DNA of 64,000 nucleotides from Pezizomycotina sp. ARF18 (Eukaryota > Ascomycota): contig AZLU01000020.1 in NCBI GenBank assembly GCA_002224055.1, forward strand, positions 1 through 64,000. The letters are read 5' to 3'. Made by a program: the position numbers and the translations under genes. The notes under the pieces were generated by a model, which was given only the letters and a program-made list of their open reading frames with translations, did no database searches and had not been told where the DNA came from. Within the stretch, counting starts at the first letter, position 1. The number at the start of each line of letters is the position of its first letter. Below, piece after piece: positions 24,317 to 36,559 of the stretch.

Positions 24317-26876
24317 CTATATACCACATTCCTTGCCCGTGAAAGCTCGGTGCGTGCTCTCTATTCGGGGAAAAAAAGGGGAAAAATGGAAAGTTCCAAT
24401 CAGCATGCTGTACGTTACATAGTATTGCGAACAGAGAAATTATATGCTTACCGAGTTTCGTTATCATCTCCTCCCATTCGTCTTCAACGGAGCTCAGCGC
24501 TGTTATCGCTCCTCCGGCGCCTAGCCGCCAAACTTCCGACTTTTCGTTCTCAACCTGAGGAGCCGACGGCTGCTCTTGTTCGTCGTTGTATCTTATCGCG
24601 GTTCTGATCACAACGCTCCAGTCGCCGGCACCGCAGACGGACCAGTATCCCAGCACTCCGGAGTACACGCCCCTCTCGGACGGTTCGAGCTCTTGGAGTA
24701 TCTCAACCGATCGCTTTTTAGGAGCACCGGTCATGGAACCTTTTTTTAAAAAACCAAAAACCCGTCATTAGCTAAACCAGTTGGGACTAGTTGGGGGAAG
24801 GACAAAACGAGGAAGGAACTTTTTTCTTACCTGGAGGCAAAGATCTGGCGAGGACGTCAAATCCCGTGAAACCCTCGTCTTCTCTCATGTTCTCATCCAG
24901 ATCGCCTTCGATCACGCTCACCAGCTGGAATACGGTCTCGTATTCCTCCACGGCCATCAGCTTGGATACGCGGACGGTCCCTTGCGCCGCAACCTGGTGG
25001 AGATCGTGCCTGATAAGGTCCACGATCATCAGGTTTTCAGCCCTTTCCTTCGGCGAGCTGAGCACCGCTGTCGCCTCTTCTCGGGTCACTATCGAGCCGT
25101 CTGCCCGGAGCTTCTTCACGGTACCTTTTATCGGTCGCAGCTGGCATTTGCCGTCCGGGTCCAAGATAGGAACCGCTCGGGAGACGAGCCGACCACGGTC
25201 GTCCCCTGCAGGGAGAAGAAAGCGGCGTACGGTGCGGGGTTCTTAGTCCGCAGGTGCTTGTAAAATTCCCACGCCGTGAGCGACACGCGGGAGAGCTCTA
25301 TCGTCGTCGGCGCTGTTAAACAGAGCTCGTACGACTCTCCGGAGAATAGGTACTCTTGGCACCGCGAGATGTTACCCTTGTATTCGTCCTCCGGGGCTTG
25401 TTGGTCACGTGGCCTTGGCCGCGCATGGCGCTTTCGACCTTGACGTCCAGCGGCTCGTTCCTTTTCTTCTTGATGCTGAGGGGCGGCGGCGTCGGCGACG
25501 GCGTTACGCTGAGGTCCGATTCGAGCTGAAGCGCCTGTTTCACCTTGCCGATCCAGTCGCCGTCGCTTGGCAGGACCGACTGGATGAAAATTTTCCCGTG
25601 AGGGTGTCGTGGACGATGCTCCGTTCGACGTACGCCAGGTTGACGTCCGGCCGCTTCGCCGGCTTACCATCAGACCTGTGCCGTAACGGAACTCCGAGCG
25701 CGTGCACGCCAATTTCATATCCGAAGTACCCGACCAGGCCGCCCCAGAATATCGAATCCGGCATTCCTTTAGATGCCTTGCGCGAATCCATATACTCGGC
25801 GAGGAAAGTCCAGATGTTGCCGCCAGCTTCGAGATCAAGATCAACCTGCTCCTCCTTGTTGGCCGCGCTACTCTTATTTCCGCCGAATTTGGAGAGCGAA
25901 ACATGGCTGTCCCGGCGATGTAAGCGATGGTCTCGGTTTGATGGGGACAAGGATACCAATAACGCTCATCCGCCCCGGAGCAGCTAGTGATTCCAGGAGC
26001 ACGACCTCGTCTGAAAATTTCTGTTTCAGGAGTTCGCATATCCGAACAGTGGATAGGTAAGGGGCCATCAGCGTTGAACAGGAAACCTCCAAAGATGGTC
26101 GCCGCGGTATTTGGTCCTTCCCGTTTGCCAAGCCTTTCTGCGGTAGTAGCTGCTGTTGCCGCACTAAACTCTTGCAACGCGGCGGGATCGTCCACGAAGG
26201 CGGCAAGGGTGTCGTGTGACGTTGCCTCTCCCGCGACCAGGCTTTAGCGAGCTTCCAAAAGTTTTGTACCACAGCGCCACCTCCCGACGTGCAAACGGAT
26301 TCCGGGTGGTACTGCACCGCCCAGAACGGTTTGGACCTGTGCTTCACGGCCATCAAAACGTCGCCGTTTTCTTCTGGTCCGTCGTGGGCCACTGCTAACT
26401 CTTCCAGTTCGTCCAACGTGGCTTTTGCGCACCGGGGGTCGTGCAGATCAACGTGCAGCGAATGGTAGCGGACGGCATCGACGGTGCCGACACCAGCAAA
26501 TAAATCTTTATTGCAGTGATCAACGTTCGATATCAGCCGTGTTTCACAACGCTGAGGCGTTTCAGCACCCTCCGAAGTGAATACACAAGCTCTGTAGGCC
26601 CAGGCAGACGCCAAAAACGGGCAGCAGGTGCTCGTCCGCCAGGTTCCAAAGGTGCTTTACGATTCCAACATCGCTGTCATTCTCCGGCGATCCGGGTCCG
26701 GGTCCCACGACGATGGCGTCGAAGCAGGACAAAAAGGGTATCAGTTCTGAGATCGTAAGCGAGTCGATATGTGCGACATGGATGGTAGCCGAGGTGGCTT
26801 CCTCAACGATGTTCGCCAGATTATATGTGAAAGAATCGTATGCATCGAGCAACAGAATGCGACTTTTGACAGTCAT
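24317..26876 (-). CDS. ABZ1: Aminodeoxychorismate synthase (PABA synthase)
   Basis: This fused enzyme makes 4-amino-4-deoxychorismate from chorismate and glutamine, for folate synthesis. The N-terminal glutamine amidotransferase starts at 26876 (ILLLDAYDSFTYNLANIVEE) and shows GPGPGSPEND, the nucleophile motif GVCLGLQSL and the His motif AVQYHPES. The C-terminal chorismate-binding part shows YFGYEIGVHALGVPLR, CQEYLFSGESYELCLT, GSSPERFLSW, the segment LMIVDLIRHDLHQVA, MTGAPKKRSVEILQ and YSGVLGYWSVCGAGDWSVV. Introns lie at about 24737-24832 and 24361-24451. The second gives a fitting C terminus (KLESTHRAFTG...) with the stop at 24317; reading through it gives an unlikely tail. Several single-base frame breaks are present. 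It lies divergent to PRE5. Confidence 0.93.
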
Positions 26877-29255
26877 TTTTTGATTGCTTTTTTTTCTTCC
26901 TTCTTTGTAAATTAGGTACCGTATTTTCTTGATTAATAGATAGTTAACCTGATAGTATAAAAAAATAGTCCCGTCTCGGTATCAATTGGGTTTATTTTCC
27001 CTTTTGTAATGTGGAATTGACTATGTGGAGTGGAGGAGAGAATAACAGGCAAAGCTATACATGGATTAGAAGAGGAACTATGCCAGTATAGAAGGGTCTG
27101 CAGTGACTATCAATAGCAGAAAATCGTTAATATATCTCTTAAGCGGGAGAGAGCAGAAAGGTATGGTGAAAAAGTACGTTGAGCGAACCAATTGCTCCTC
27201 TCTTGAGTTATGAGGTCGAAGTTGACTATGGAAAACAGAATTGAGCAACAGCGATCGGAAGGGGTAACGAAGCGAGGGGATTATGATCGCAAAAGGGCAA
27301 ACGAGGCCGACGAGAGAATGGCGGCTCTCAGAAAAGACTAAGCTGGATCGTTGTTGGGTTTGAATTAGAGTGGTTCGCGGTAAATTTAAGCGTCTGATTT
27401 CCTTTTTTATCGTAGCGGCCCGCGCGCCCGAGAACGAGAATGACTTTGGGGCAACAAGCTAGATAAGCGATTAGAATTAACAACAACAAAAACAAAGCTT
27501 GATTGAAGGACGAAAGGAGCTTGCAATTGCTTCGCAACCCTTAAATGATGAAACGGAACGGAAAGAAGAAAAAAAAAGGGGGGGAACTATAGAAGAGAAG
27601 GATGATAAGAAAGAATCCTTCACGGGGGCCTTTTTTTTTTTTTTACCTTAATATTTTCTCATCGCCTACTTAAGTATCCTCTCCACTCCCACTCTATATT
27701 GTATATATATATTACTCCTTTTTTTTTTTTGTCTTCTTTTTCAAGTCAATTCTCTAAGTATGTATAGCTCTCCTGATTAGTAGTAGTCAAAGGGTTCCTG
27801 TCAATCCATCCTGGGGAAGTAGCCCATATTTAAAGGAAGCCGGGAATTTTTATAATAGCAGTGCCTTGTTGAGAGGAAAAAAAAAAAAGAATATACAAGC
27901 AGTCAAATTACTTGGGCATTCTCTTTTTTATTCTTTTTTAACTGGGTTCAGCGGTTGTTAACATCCACATTTTTCTTTCTACTTAAAATTCCCTTTCGGT
28001 TTCCGTTCCCTTTTCCCTTCTTCAAAAGAAGAGAAAGAGAGAGAGAGAGAAATGGCGCTTGCTTAAACGATCGGAAGCGGAAGTGCGCGGGAAACTTTTC
28101 GTTGAGGGAAGGTGCTTGATTAAGGTAGCCGGGTTGGGTTGGGCTGTTTGATAAGTGCGGGTTACTTATAATTATCCTTCTGAGAGACCTTTGATATGCA
28201 TGCTTGTTCCTGGAAAAATTGGTTCAATACCTCTGTGATTTATTCCAGCTTCCTTTCTCTTTTTTTCTTTTTTTTTTCTTTTTAATATATATATCTATAT
28301 TTTTTTTGCAATTTTCTTTGGAATGCGGAGGTCCATGGAGATCCGCCGAAAAAGAATAGGAAAAAAAAAAAAAAAAAAGTACAAGTTTGAAGTGCCCCCT
28401 CAATCCCCAGTGTTATTTACACACCCCTTGTATAAGCATAATGCATAATAATAGCGTTGTTTGTGTAGATTAGTTACATCCAAAGGTGTAAATAGTCCAA
28501 AAAAAAAATAGCTGCTTAGCAGAGCTACTAAGTAAATTATCGGATCTCTCTAAGACCTTGATCTCCAATCCTCAATCAACCTAGCTCAGAGAACAAAAAA
28601 GAGGTACGCGTCATACCACTAAGTAACTATCCTTCTTTCCATTCCTTTTCTTGTCCACGTCTCTAGGAGTCTGTCTGATACAAACAAGCTTGTATTTCAC
28701 TTAAAAATTATACGCTACGTCTGGTAGCTAACTGTTGAGGTAAAACTGCTGTAGTATGTACATTATTATTATTGAAGTTAATTTGTGCTGGTGTTACAAT
28801 CTACCTAGTAATCAATAATTAGCAGTAGTTCCAATTTGCTGTTATCGAGAGCTACTTAGCATACTTAGTATCCATTATCACCACCACCTTTCCTTTTTCT
28901 TCTTCCTCCCATTTATTATTTCCCGCCTAACGACCTCTTCGCTTTTCACTTGATCATGAGCAGCTAAATACTGAACACAAGTTAAAAAGGTTCACCAAAC
29001 AGCTATATTTTGTTCGAACCTATTATTTACCGAAAGCTCGAAAAGCCTCAAGAGCTGCAAAGCTTTCCAACCCAGGTCCTAAAACCCAAAAAAAAAAAAA
29101 AAAGCAATCCGACAAAAGAGCTTACGTACACAACCAACAACCAAAGCTACAGGAAGTGGAATAATAGCAAGGATAAAATATCACTTTTTTTTTTTTTTTT
29201 GTGTACTCAAACCTACGTACCATAAGCTTCAAACAGGAACAGCAGCACCGCCGAC
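26877..29255. other. Divergent intergenic region ABZ1/PRE5
   Basis: About 2.4 kb with no supported gene. It contains poly-T and poly-A tracts (27631-27643, 27719-27730, 28361-28378, 29086-29103, 29187-29200), a short (GA)n at 28033-28051 and pyrimidine-rich patches. It is upstream DNA for both neighbours. Short open frames here show no family resemblance. Confidence 0.6.
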
Positions 29256-30437
29256 ATGTTTAGAAACTCCTACGATAACGACTCGTCACCTTGTATTCCC
29301 CTCTCCTAAGCACACTAGAGCCCGTTACTACCCCCCCCCCCGGGGCGGCGCGGATCCCAAGACATCGTAGAACGGCGTCCTATTTCTTTTCCTCTCCCCA
29401 CTCTTTGCTTCTACTTTTTCATTTGCGAAACTGTTCATACTCCGCTGCGCAATTGACCCATTTGATACCTGAGTTTGAACTCCAGCTAACGTGGAGCCGA
29501 CGCTTGGCATGAAACAGCTCCCCACAGGGTCGGATCTTCCAAGTTGAATACGCACTCGAAGCGATCAAGCAAGGTTCCGCAGCTGTCGGTCTGGCTAGCA
29601 AGTCCCATGTAGTCTTGGTTGCTCTAAAGGTAGGCATGACTACATTCCTTGCCGTGAGGAATCTTCTTGTATTGGAGGGATTGCTTGTTTGTCTAATTTT
29701 TGCCACTTTGTTTTTCCTCGCCCTCCAAACAGAGGAATGCAGAGGAGCTCGGTTCCTACCAGAAGAAGATAATACCCATCGACACGCACCTCGGTATCGC
29801 CCTCGCGGGTCTAGCACCGGATGCCCGCGTCCTCTCCAACTTCATGCGCCAGCAGTCCATGTCGTCAAGGCTGCTCTACAACCGCCCCGTTCCGATCTCC
29901 CGCGTCGTAAATGCGATCGCGGACAAGGCGCAGGTCAACACGCAGCACTATGGGCGTCGCCCGTACGGCGTCGGCCTGCTGGTTGCGGGGTCGATCAGAC
30001 CGGCCCGCACTCTGGGAGTTCATGCCGAGCGGGCAGGTTTCGGAGTACGTCGGCGCGGCCATCGGCGCCAGGAGCCAGAGCGCTAGGACTTACCTGGAGA
30101 GGAACTTTGAATCGTTTAAGGAATCGAGCAGGGACGAGCTGGTCATGCACGGGCTCAAGGCCCTGAGGGATACGCTCCAGCAGGACCGGAGCTTACGACG
30201 TCGAATACGAGCGTTGCCGTGGTCGGGATCGGGGAGAACTTTATCCTTTACGACGGCGACAAGGTGGGGAGCTGGCTGGAAATGGTCGGAGATGTCAAGA
30301 GCGGCAGGACCGGCAGGCTGGAACAAGATGACGCCGGGTCGTCGAGCGACGAGGAAGGTGGTGCCGCGGGAGGAGCAGCAGCAGGAGAAAGTTCCGGCAC
30401 CACTGGTGAGGCAGCAGCTATGGACACGACGGAATAA
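29256..30437 (+). CDS. PRE5: 20S proteasome alpha subunit (yeast Pre5 / alpha-6)
   Basis: This is a structural alpha-ring subunit of the 20S proteasome. Exon 1 starts [10 protein letters not shown] at 29256. A first intron with a C11-G4 run (29331 onward) follows. Exon 2 carries [19 protein letters not shown] and ends at 29629 (LVALK). After a second intron (29630-29732) come [77 protein letters not shown] and [11 protein letters not shown]. The proteasome alpha signature (GRxFQVEYA) and the GARSQ.A.TYLE block are diagnostic. The C terminus is an acidic, Gly/Ala-rich tail ([12 protein letters not shown], ending AMDTTE-stop at 30437), as in filamentous fungi. Single-base breaks occur, for example on both sides of DQTGPH. 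Confidence 0.95.
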
Positions 30438-31025
30438 GAGGTTACTTGATATAGATCTATTCAATTACGAGACAGGGAAAGAGGGAGACAAAAAAAAAGA
30501 AAAAAGAAAAAAAGAAAAAAAGAAAAAAAGAAAAAAAGAAAAGAAAAGAAAAGAAAAGAAAAGAAAAGAAAAGAAAAGAAAAGAAAAGAAAAGAAAGGCA
30601 TCATTTGTGTTAATTATCTTCAGAGTTTCTTGCGAGTTGAGCATAGCGATAGACTTGCAAGGAGAATCTAAAATGGTATATATATGAGATATATCATACC
30701 GTAAGCGCAATAGAGATGATTGGTAGCATTATGTCTCCGATTTCCAAACGGCAGTTTCCCATAACACCATATTCGTATTATCATTCAGGGAGAGATATCA
30801 ATCGCTTTCATTATATACTATGTCTAATTATCAAACTTTGAAGCTTGTCGTGGTAACTGATATATTTGCATCTGACAGCTAAAGTATAGAATGGCGTAGA
30901 GAAACGTACAATGCTCGCTATGAATATATTTACCAAACAAAAATCGCTATTGCTGTTACAAAGAGCTATGCATGCATTAAATATATTATAGGTATCTGCT
31001 ACGGGCTAGCATGAGATGGAGTTGT
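30438..31025. other. 3' intergenic between PRE5 and TRS120
   Basis: About 590 bases between the stops of two convergent genes. The first third is a purine-only tract of (AAAAG)n type (30489-30597), listed separately. The remainder is AT-rich with no feature seen. Confidence 0.7.
30489..30597 (+). repeat. (AAAAG)n purine tract
   Basis: A continuous run of A and G only, made of AAAAAAAG units that pass into about a dozen AAAAG units. It is strand-asymmetric and mirror-symmetric in parts. It lies just after the PRE5 stop. Confidence 0.9.
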
Positions 31026-34000
31026 TTAACCCTCATCCTTCGCGATGATCGTACAAGTTTCCCTAGCTATCCACACTTTCCTGTCCGTCCTCGAAGCCTC
31101 CACCAACCCAAAGTCGTATTCGAAGATCTCTTCATCGCCGGCCTCGTCGCCGAGGATGATCTCCTCAACGCCGCCCCCGATCTCGTACTCTCCCGCGCAC
31201 AGCACCAGACAGCCGAGGTCCACCGATAATACCTGGCCGGGCTTCACCGTGCCGACGGCGTTCTGCAGGTTCCATCGAAGACTAGCTTCCGGCTCAGGTC
31301 CTGCGACGCGGTCTGGTGCTTCAAAGACGGCAGCAAGCGCAGCAGCAAGCTGACCGAGCGGCTCAGACGGTTGACGATCGAAACGGTCAGCTTGAGGAAA
31401 GTGTTCGTCTGGACCATGTGCCTGCTGCTGCTGCTGCTGCTGCTACCACTACCACTACCGCTTCTGCCGCCTGCTGCAATAATAGCGGGAGACTCGGATT
31501 TGACGGGCCGGACGTCGATGTGCACCCCGATATCTTCGATCCTGATGGTATCCACCATCCGCGGCTCAGCCTAAAACCCCGCAGGTCGATCTGCCCGTGG
31601 CGGGACGTACCGACTTCCTGCCACGTCCCGCTGAGCTGCTTCAGGAGCTCCTCGCGGTACCAGAATTGCTCCCGCGACTGCCGCTCCTGCTCCGGGTTGA
31701 ACTTCTGGTTCGAGACGACGAACTGCCTCTGCACGCCTGAGTGCGACGGTATGGGACTGTGGGGTTCGAAATGAACACCCGACGCACGGGGAGGACGATC
31801 CGGGTGGAGTGGCCCGCGGGTATCACGTCGGAAGCGACAAAGTTAAGCTCCGGCGGCCCTTCCTTCTCGACGCTATCTGGGCCCCTTCTTCGCTCTCTCC
31901 ACTAGCTGCGACTGCGAGTTTAGCTTGCAATGGGTGCGGCCATGAGTTCCGCAGGTCGACCAGCAGCAAGCAGAACTTGTTACCGGTGCCGTTCGCGGAA
32001 ATACTTTCGAATAGCTCCTTGAACTGCTGATCCATGACCTGGCCGTGGGTCGTGCCGGAAACTCCACCTACTCCTCCTGCTGCTGTTGCTGCTACTTGCG
32101 CGGACGTCAAGTCGGCTCCGAATGGTAACAGATCCACTCGGACAAGCTCTATGCTCGCGTTCACGGTTACCGTCAGCGGGTAAAGCAGCTGCCGCGTGTA
32201 AGCCGACCCTTGCAGCTCGCTGATCGGCTGGCCCAAGTGCCCGTAATCGATCTGAACGGTCCCCGCCGTCAGGCCCGGCTTCCCGAGTACCTCGACTTCG
32301 TACGTTACTTCACCGTTAGCGGGGATGCTCGCCTTTTCCGACGGTTTGAGCCACGTGAACGCTTGCTTTTTCAGCAGGATGAGCTCCAGCTCGTACACTT
32401 CCGCGGGCTGAGCTTGCTTCTGCGATATCGCGGCCTGTATGGGACCGGTGGTCGAGTCCGAAAACGAGAACAGGACGAGGTCCGCGGCGTCGGGGAAATG
32501 TTCTCCAGCGTGATCCTGAATATTTGCCTTTCCCCTTCCAGGACCATGACCGCGGATTGAGGCAACGAGCTCTTCTTCAGAGAGACCAGCGGTTGGATCG
32601 ACAATACTGCTAGCTCCAGTTCCTTCGCGACCGGTTTCGTAAAAGCTAGCATGGCCGCCCTGGTAGTATTCGAATTTCGCGGGTTCGTCGAGAGCGTGGA
32701 CGTAGACGCCGGCCGCTCCTTCGTTTGGCTGGCAGCGGCAAGGCCGATCGCTTTGGTTTTCACCTCGAGCTCCGGCTGGTTTATTACGGGCAGGACGGGG
32801 AACAGGCACTCTACACATCCGTAACTTTTACCCTACATCCGACGACCCTTACACTCCCCGACTCCTTCGGCGTGCCGGCTACGTAAACCGTTTGCCTCCT
32901 GTAAGGGCCGATGACGGTGCTGATCGAGGCGCTCTCGAAGGAGACGCCTTCCGTTGCCAGCTCTATCTTGTCCACCTGTATTTCGAACTCGTAGGGTTTT
33001 GCAAGGTCACTCGAAACTCGATGGATTCCCCCTCGACTATATACTTGCTACTCTCCGGCGCGGTATTAGGAGTTTTTAAGAAAGGGTTGTAGATAAACGG
33101 GTTCGTTTCTTCCCCGCGTCCGGCTTCGATCGTGTCGTCGATCTCTTTGACGGAATGTGGCACCGGCGCGGGCCACGATACAGACCTATCCTAGGGTAAG
33201 CTGATTGCAACATCACGATATAAAAAGCAAGGAGTGGGGCCAACTTACTCAATCAACTCGATATCTCTCAGAAGATACTCATCCCAATAGTTCGCTACGC
33301 CTCCCTTCCCGTCATCAAGACCGCTCCTTCGGGCTTGCCCCACCGTCCTCGTAAAAGATTCGGCCAGCTTTCCTTGCTCAATCTTACCGAGGTCTCGTCC
33401 GGCGATCTGGAGTAAGGCGGTAGTAAATCTCAAACAGCCCTCGTACTCCGGTAAAGCTTCGCAGAACTGTATGCACGACCTCAGGACGCCTATCTTCAGC
33501 GAGTGCCATCCGAACCTCTGCAGCCTGGTTGAAGTAGACAGGTCGTCCCGCAAATCTTGCTGCTGTCGCTTGCCATCCGCATCCGTATCCGCATCCGACC
33601 CGTTCGCCGTGCGAATCGATATACCGTAGGAGCGGCACAGGTTCGCGAGGAGCCCTTCCACCCAGACCACGTTCAGATCGCTGTTATCGAGGTCGAACGG
33701 GTTGCCGGATACGCTCCTGACGTCAACGTTGGCGCTCGCTACCGCACTCGCTGCCGGATGAACGCCGATTTCAGCTGCGCCGACGACTCTGGCCTGTATC
33801 AAGCCGGGTATCAGGGCTTGCACGAGCTCCCGCGTGATAAGCGCCTTTCGGCGGTGGAAGCCCAGCATATCGAGGACGGAGGAAATGCCGCCCAGTATCC
33901 GAGCAGTGTCTAATAGAGGTAACAGCTCTAGCGACAAGGGTAGGCGCGCATCACGGTAGTAGCAATCTCCGTCCGCTTTAAACCCTTGAAACCCTGCGGC

Positions 34001-35853
34001 CGAAGGCTCGACGGTAGCTTCGTTCCAGTGACGAAATAAGCCAGGCATTCTTCGCTGAGGCCACCGCAATTGTACCCGGCAACGAGCAGCTTTGAGAACC
34101 TAATTATCGTCTCCGAGTAGACTATTGGAGGCACCTGCTCGCCGGCAAAATTTGCTGCCCGCGAATAGGACGATAGGAGGTTCGACAAGATATCTGGTAT
34201 GAGGGAGAAAAGAGTAGACGGAGTAGGAGGCGTGCTGCTTGCGGCCTGTGGTGAGCCATCTCCACTAACTAGCGAAGGCGAGGACGCTCCGGTCGTAGAA
34301 GATGACGAGGATGCTGGTGCTTTGCTGGACCTATCCACAGCTGGTACTTGCGCTGTTGAGAGGATTAAAGTTGGTATCTGGCAATTCGCAGCTTAGTAAA
34401 TTTTTGAATTGTTAGGACCAAACAAGAAGAAGAACTTGAACAGCTCCATTACCTTAAAGTCTAGGCCTAGGTATGTCATTATCATCATCGATATGGTCGC
34501 CCCTTCGATGGCTTTCCCGAACCAAAGATGGTCATTGTAAGCTTTGGCGGCATTGGCTCCATCTACGAACCTGTTAGCCGGTGCGTATCGTTAGTATAAA
34601 CAGGATTTATAACACGTATAACTCAGGGTGAGAGAGATCGAAATCTTAACTCCCGAAGCGCATCAACTACCTGGCCGGCTAGGAGATGGAGGTGAGCCAC
34701 TGTAATCATAATCCTTCCCTTCCCTCTGTTTCTAGACCGATCTGTGACGCTTCCGCTACCGAAACCGGTCATGCTGATCCGAGGCCCAATGCCGCTAGCG
34801 GCTCCAGCACCGCCAGGAGCTGCCCCGCCGCCGCTCAACGATACGGGCATGGACATACGCGAGGCCAGGGAGCCGGGTTGGAAGTTATCAGACGAGCTCA
34901 TCGGACTATCTATGTTTGGCAGAGCTTGGATGCTTTTGGCTAGGCCGCTCAGTTCTGCCAGAAATAGGGCCGTTACGTCCGCCATGGCTGCCGCGGTTGC
35001 CTTCTTCGCCATATCGGGCTCCGAGGAATAGCGAAAGTCAAATCTGGATATTCAAGGAGGCCCGTGCCTTTCTGTGGCACGCTATCGCCTTCTCCGCCTT
35101 CTGCGAAGAGATCCGAGGAGGCCGGCGCGCCGAATATGAACAACGGATGGACTAGCGCACGAGGATACTATATACCATAAGGGATAATAAGTGAGTAAAA
35201 TATGCCAACCGTCCGCCTGCACCGTGGTGAGATTCAATGGCCAGAGATTTTCAACATGCCAGCCCGAAATTCGGATTTTTTAGTCCTTACTTGTTGCTTA
35301 ACTTCTTCCACCGCGGCAGCGGCATTCGTGGCGTTATTGTTTCCCGAATGATCAGCGACCATTATAACCTATCATTTTATGAAGATATGTTTAGTAAAGA
35401 CATCTTGCTCAATTTGAATATTGAAGACGTATATGTATTCTTTGCCAATAAAATGTATAACATACCATCATCGTCCTTCTATGGAGCTCGAATGCTTCCA
35501 GATACTCGTGATCGGAGCTATAAGCGGTAACGACATCATAGGATATTTGGCCTTGGGGAAACGATTTTGGGAGGAAGAGAGCTGGAAGACCAAGCCGAAT
35601 TCAATATATTAGCACAGGTTTGATGATGATGATTTTATTCTCCTCCCATTTCCCAATTGGTTGCCAATGAGTACCGCTAAGCTTGTTTACTTACTTCGGG
35701 TTGCTTCTGCTGTATCCTTCACGTCCGCAAGCTTGACTACGCTGCTGGCCCTCAGGCGGTCGACGAATGGGCGAACATTGACCGTTTGATTTTTCCGGCA
35801 GGAAGTGCTAGGACGCGCGCCCTCGAAGGAGCCACAACGGAGAAGGGATCCAT
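31026..35853 (-). CDS. TRS120: TRAPPII subunit Trs120 (TRAPPC9)
   Basis: This is a subunit of the TRAPPII complex, which activates Rab11/Ypt31-type GTPases at the late Golgi. The start at 35853 gives MDPFSVVAPSRARVLALPAG, then FVDRLRASSVVKLADV, matching the family N terminus. Intron 1 begins right after EATR. Further exons give YDVVTAYSSDHEYLEAFELH and VIADHSGNNNATNAAAAVEE, separated by GT-AG introns. The body shows LAKSIQALPNIDSP, RSRNRGKGRIMITVAHLHLL, SRAANFAGEQVPPIVYSETI, GISSVLDMLGFHRRKALITR and AAEIGVHPAA. The C-terminal half is beta-rich (for example LVRVDLLPFGADLT and NEPAKFEYYQG-like segments) and ends near YDFGLVEASRTDRKVWIARE with the stop at 31026. A Ser-coding (AGC)n run lies at 31423-31443. 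About 4.8 kb fits the family. Single-base breaks are frequent. Confidence 0.93.
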
Positions 35854-36559
35854 GCTGGATTCCCCTGCTCCACTTCCTTCTACCAGGTGCTTCTATCTCC
35901 TTCGTTTCGTGATTGTGAAAGTATACTGCTCAGCGTATCGTGATGGTACCGGTGTGCCGGTGTATGCTGTGGAGGTGGGCGTGAATTTAGTAGAAAGGCG
36001 AAGCGACAAGGGGGAAGCTCTCCACACTACTTACAGCCGCGCCGTTAATATTTTAGAGGCTCTTTTTTTTGCCTGCCGTTTAAGCTTATTTACTTGGGGC
36101 AGGGAACACGTCAACCTGTCGGCGGAAAGTTCCAGGCATTTCCTTTTTACTAACAGCCTTACAATACTTTATTTCATCCCTACTTTCTTCACCCGACAAC
36201 GATCTCTCTATTTCAAATCACCACTAAGGGGGGAGGCAAAATAGAAGGCTTCCAATAAGTCACAATTAAGAACCGCCTCCTGCTCACGAGCATAGAATCG
36301 TTACGCGTCCTTTCCTTACTACGGCGATTTGATTATCTTACTTATTTCATTCTCTGTGGCTTATAAAAAGGGCGGATCCGAAACCTCGCTCTTCCCCGAT
36401 TTGGACATTTTCAGGAAGAAACCCTTTCGAGTTTCACGATTGAAATGCGTTAAAACTCAGCCTTCAGAAGGAATACGTATATTTATCTCTCTCTATCTCC
36501 GATCTTTAATACATTGTTACGCAAAAGACGACCATCGGCTCTTCTTTCGACCCGCAGTT
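35854..36559. other. Divergent intergenic region TRS120/GHKL gene
   Basis: About 700 bases between two divergent starts. No gene is supported. It holds the shared upstream region and a TATA-like site listed separately. Confidence 0.6.
36361..36370 (+). promoter_or_regulatory. TATA-like site upstream of GHKL ATPase gene
   Basis: The sequence ttataaaaag, followed by ggcgg, lies about 190 bases before the ATG of the GHKL ATPase gene. Position and sequence fit a TATA box, but no transcription start is known. Confidence 0.3.

Noticed and set aside
25128-26195. A single 355-codon minus-strand frame as a separate protein
   Set aside because: Its two ends match ABZ1 (DDPAALQEFSAATAATTAER and CQEYLFSGESYELC) while the middle is out of frame. 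It is a chance join inside ABZ1.
30465-30710. Phe-rich minus-strand frame
   Set aside because: It is the complement of the (AAAAG)n tract and has no other content.
31423-31443. Trinucleotide expansion as an independent feature
   Set aside because: It is a short Ser-coding run within TRS120 and typical of low-complexity loops.
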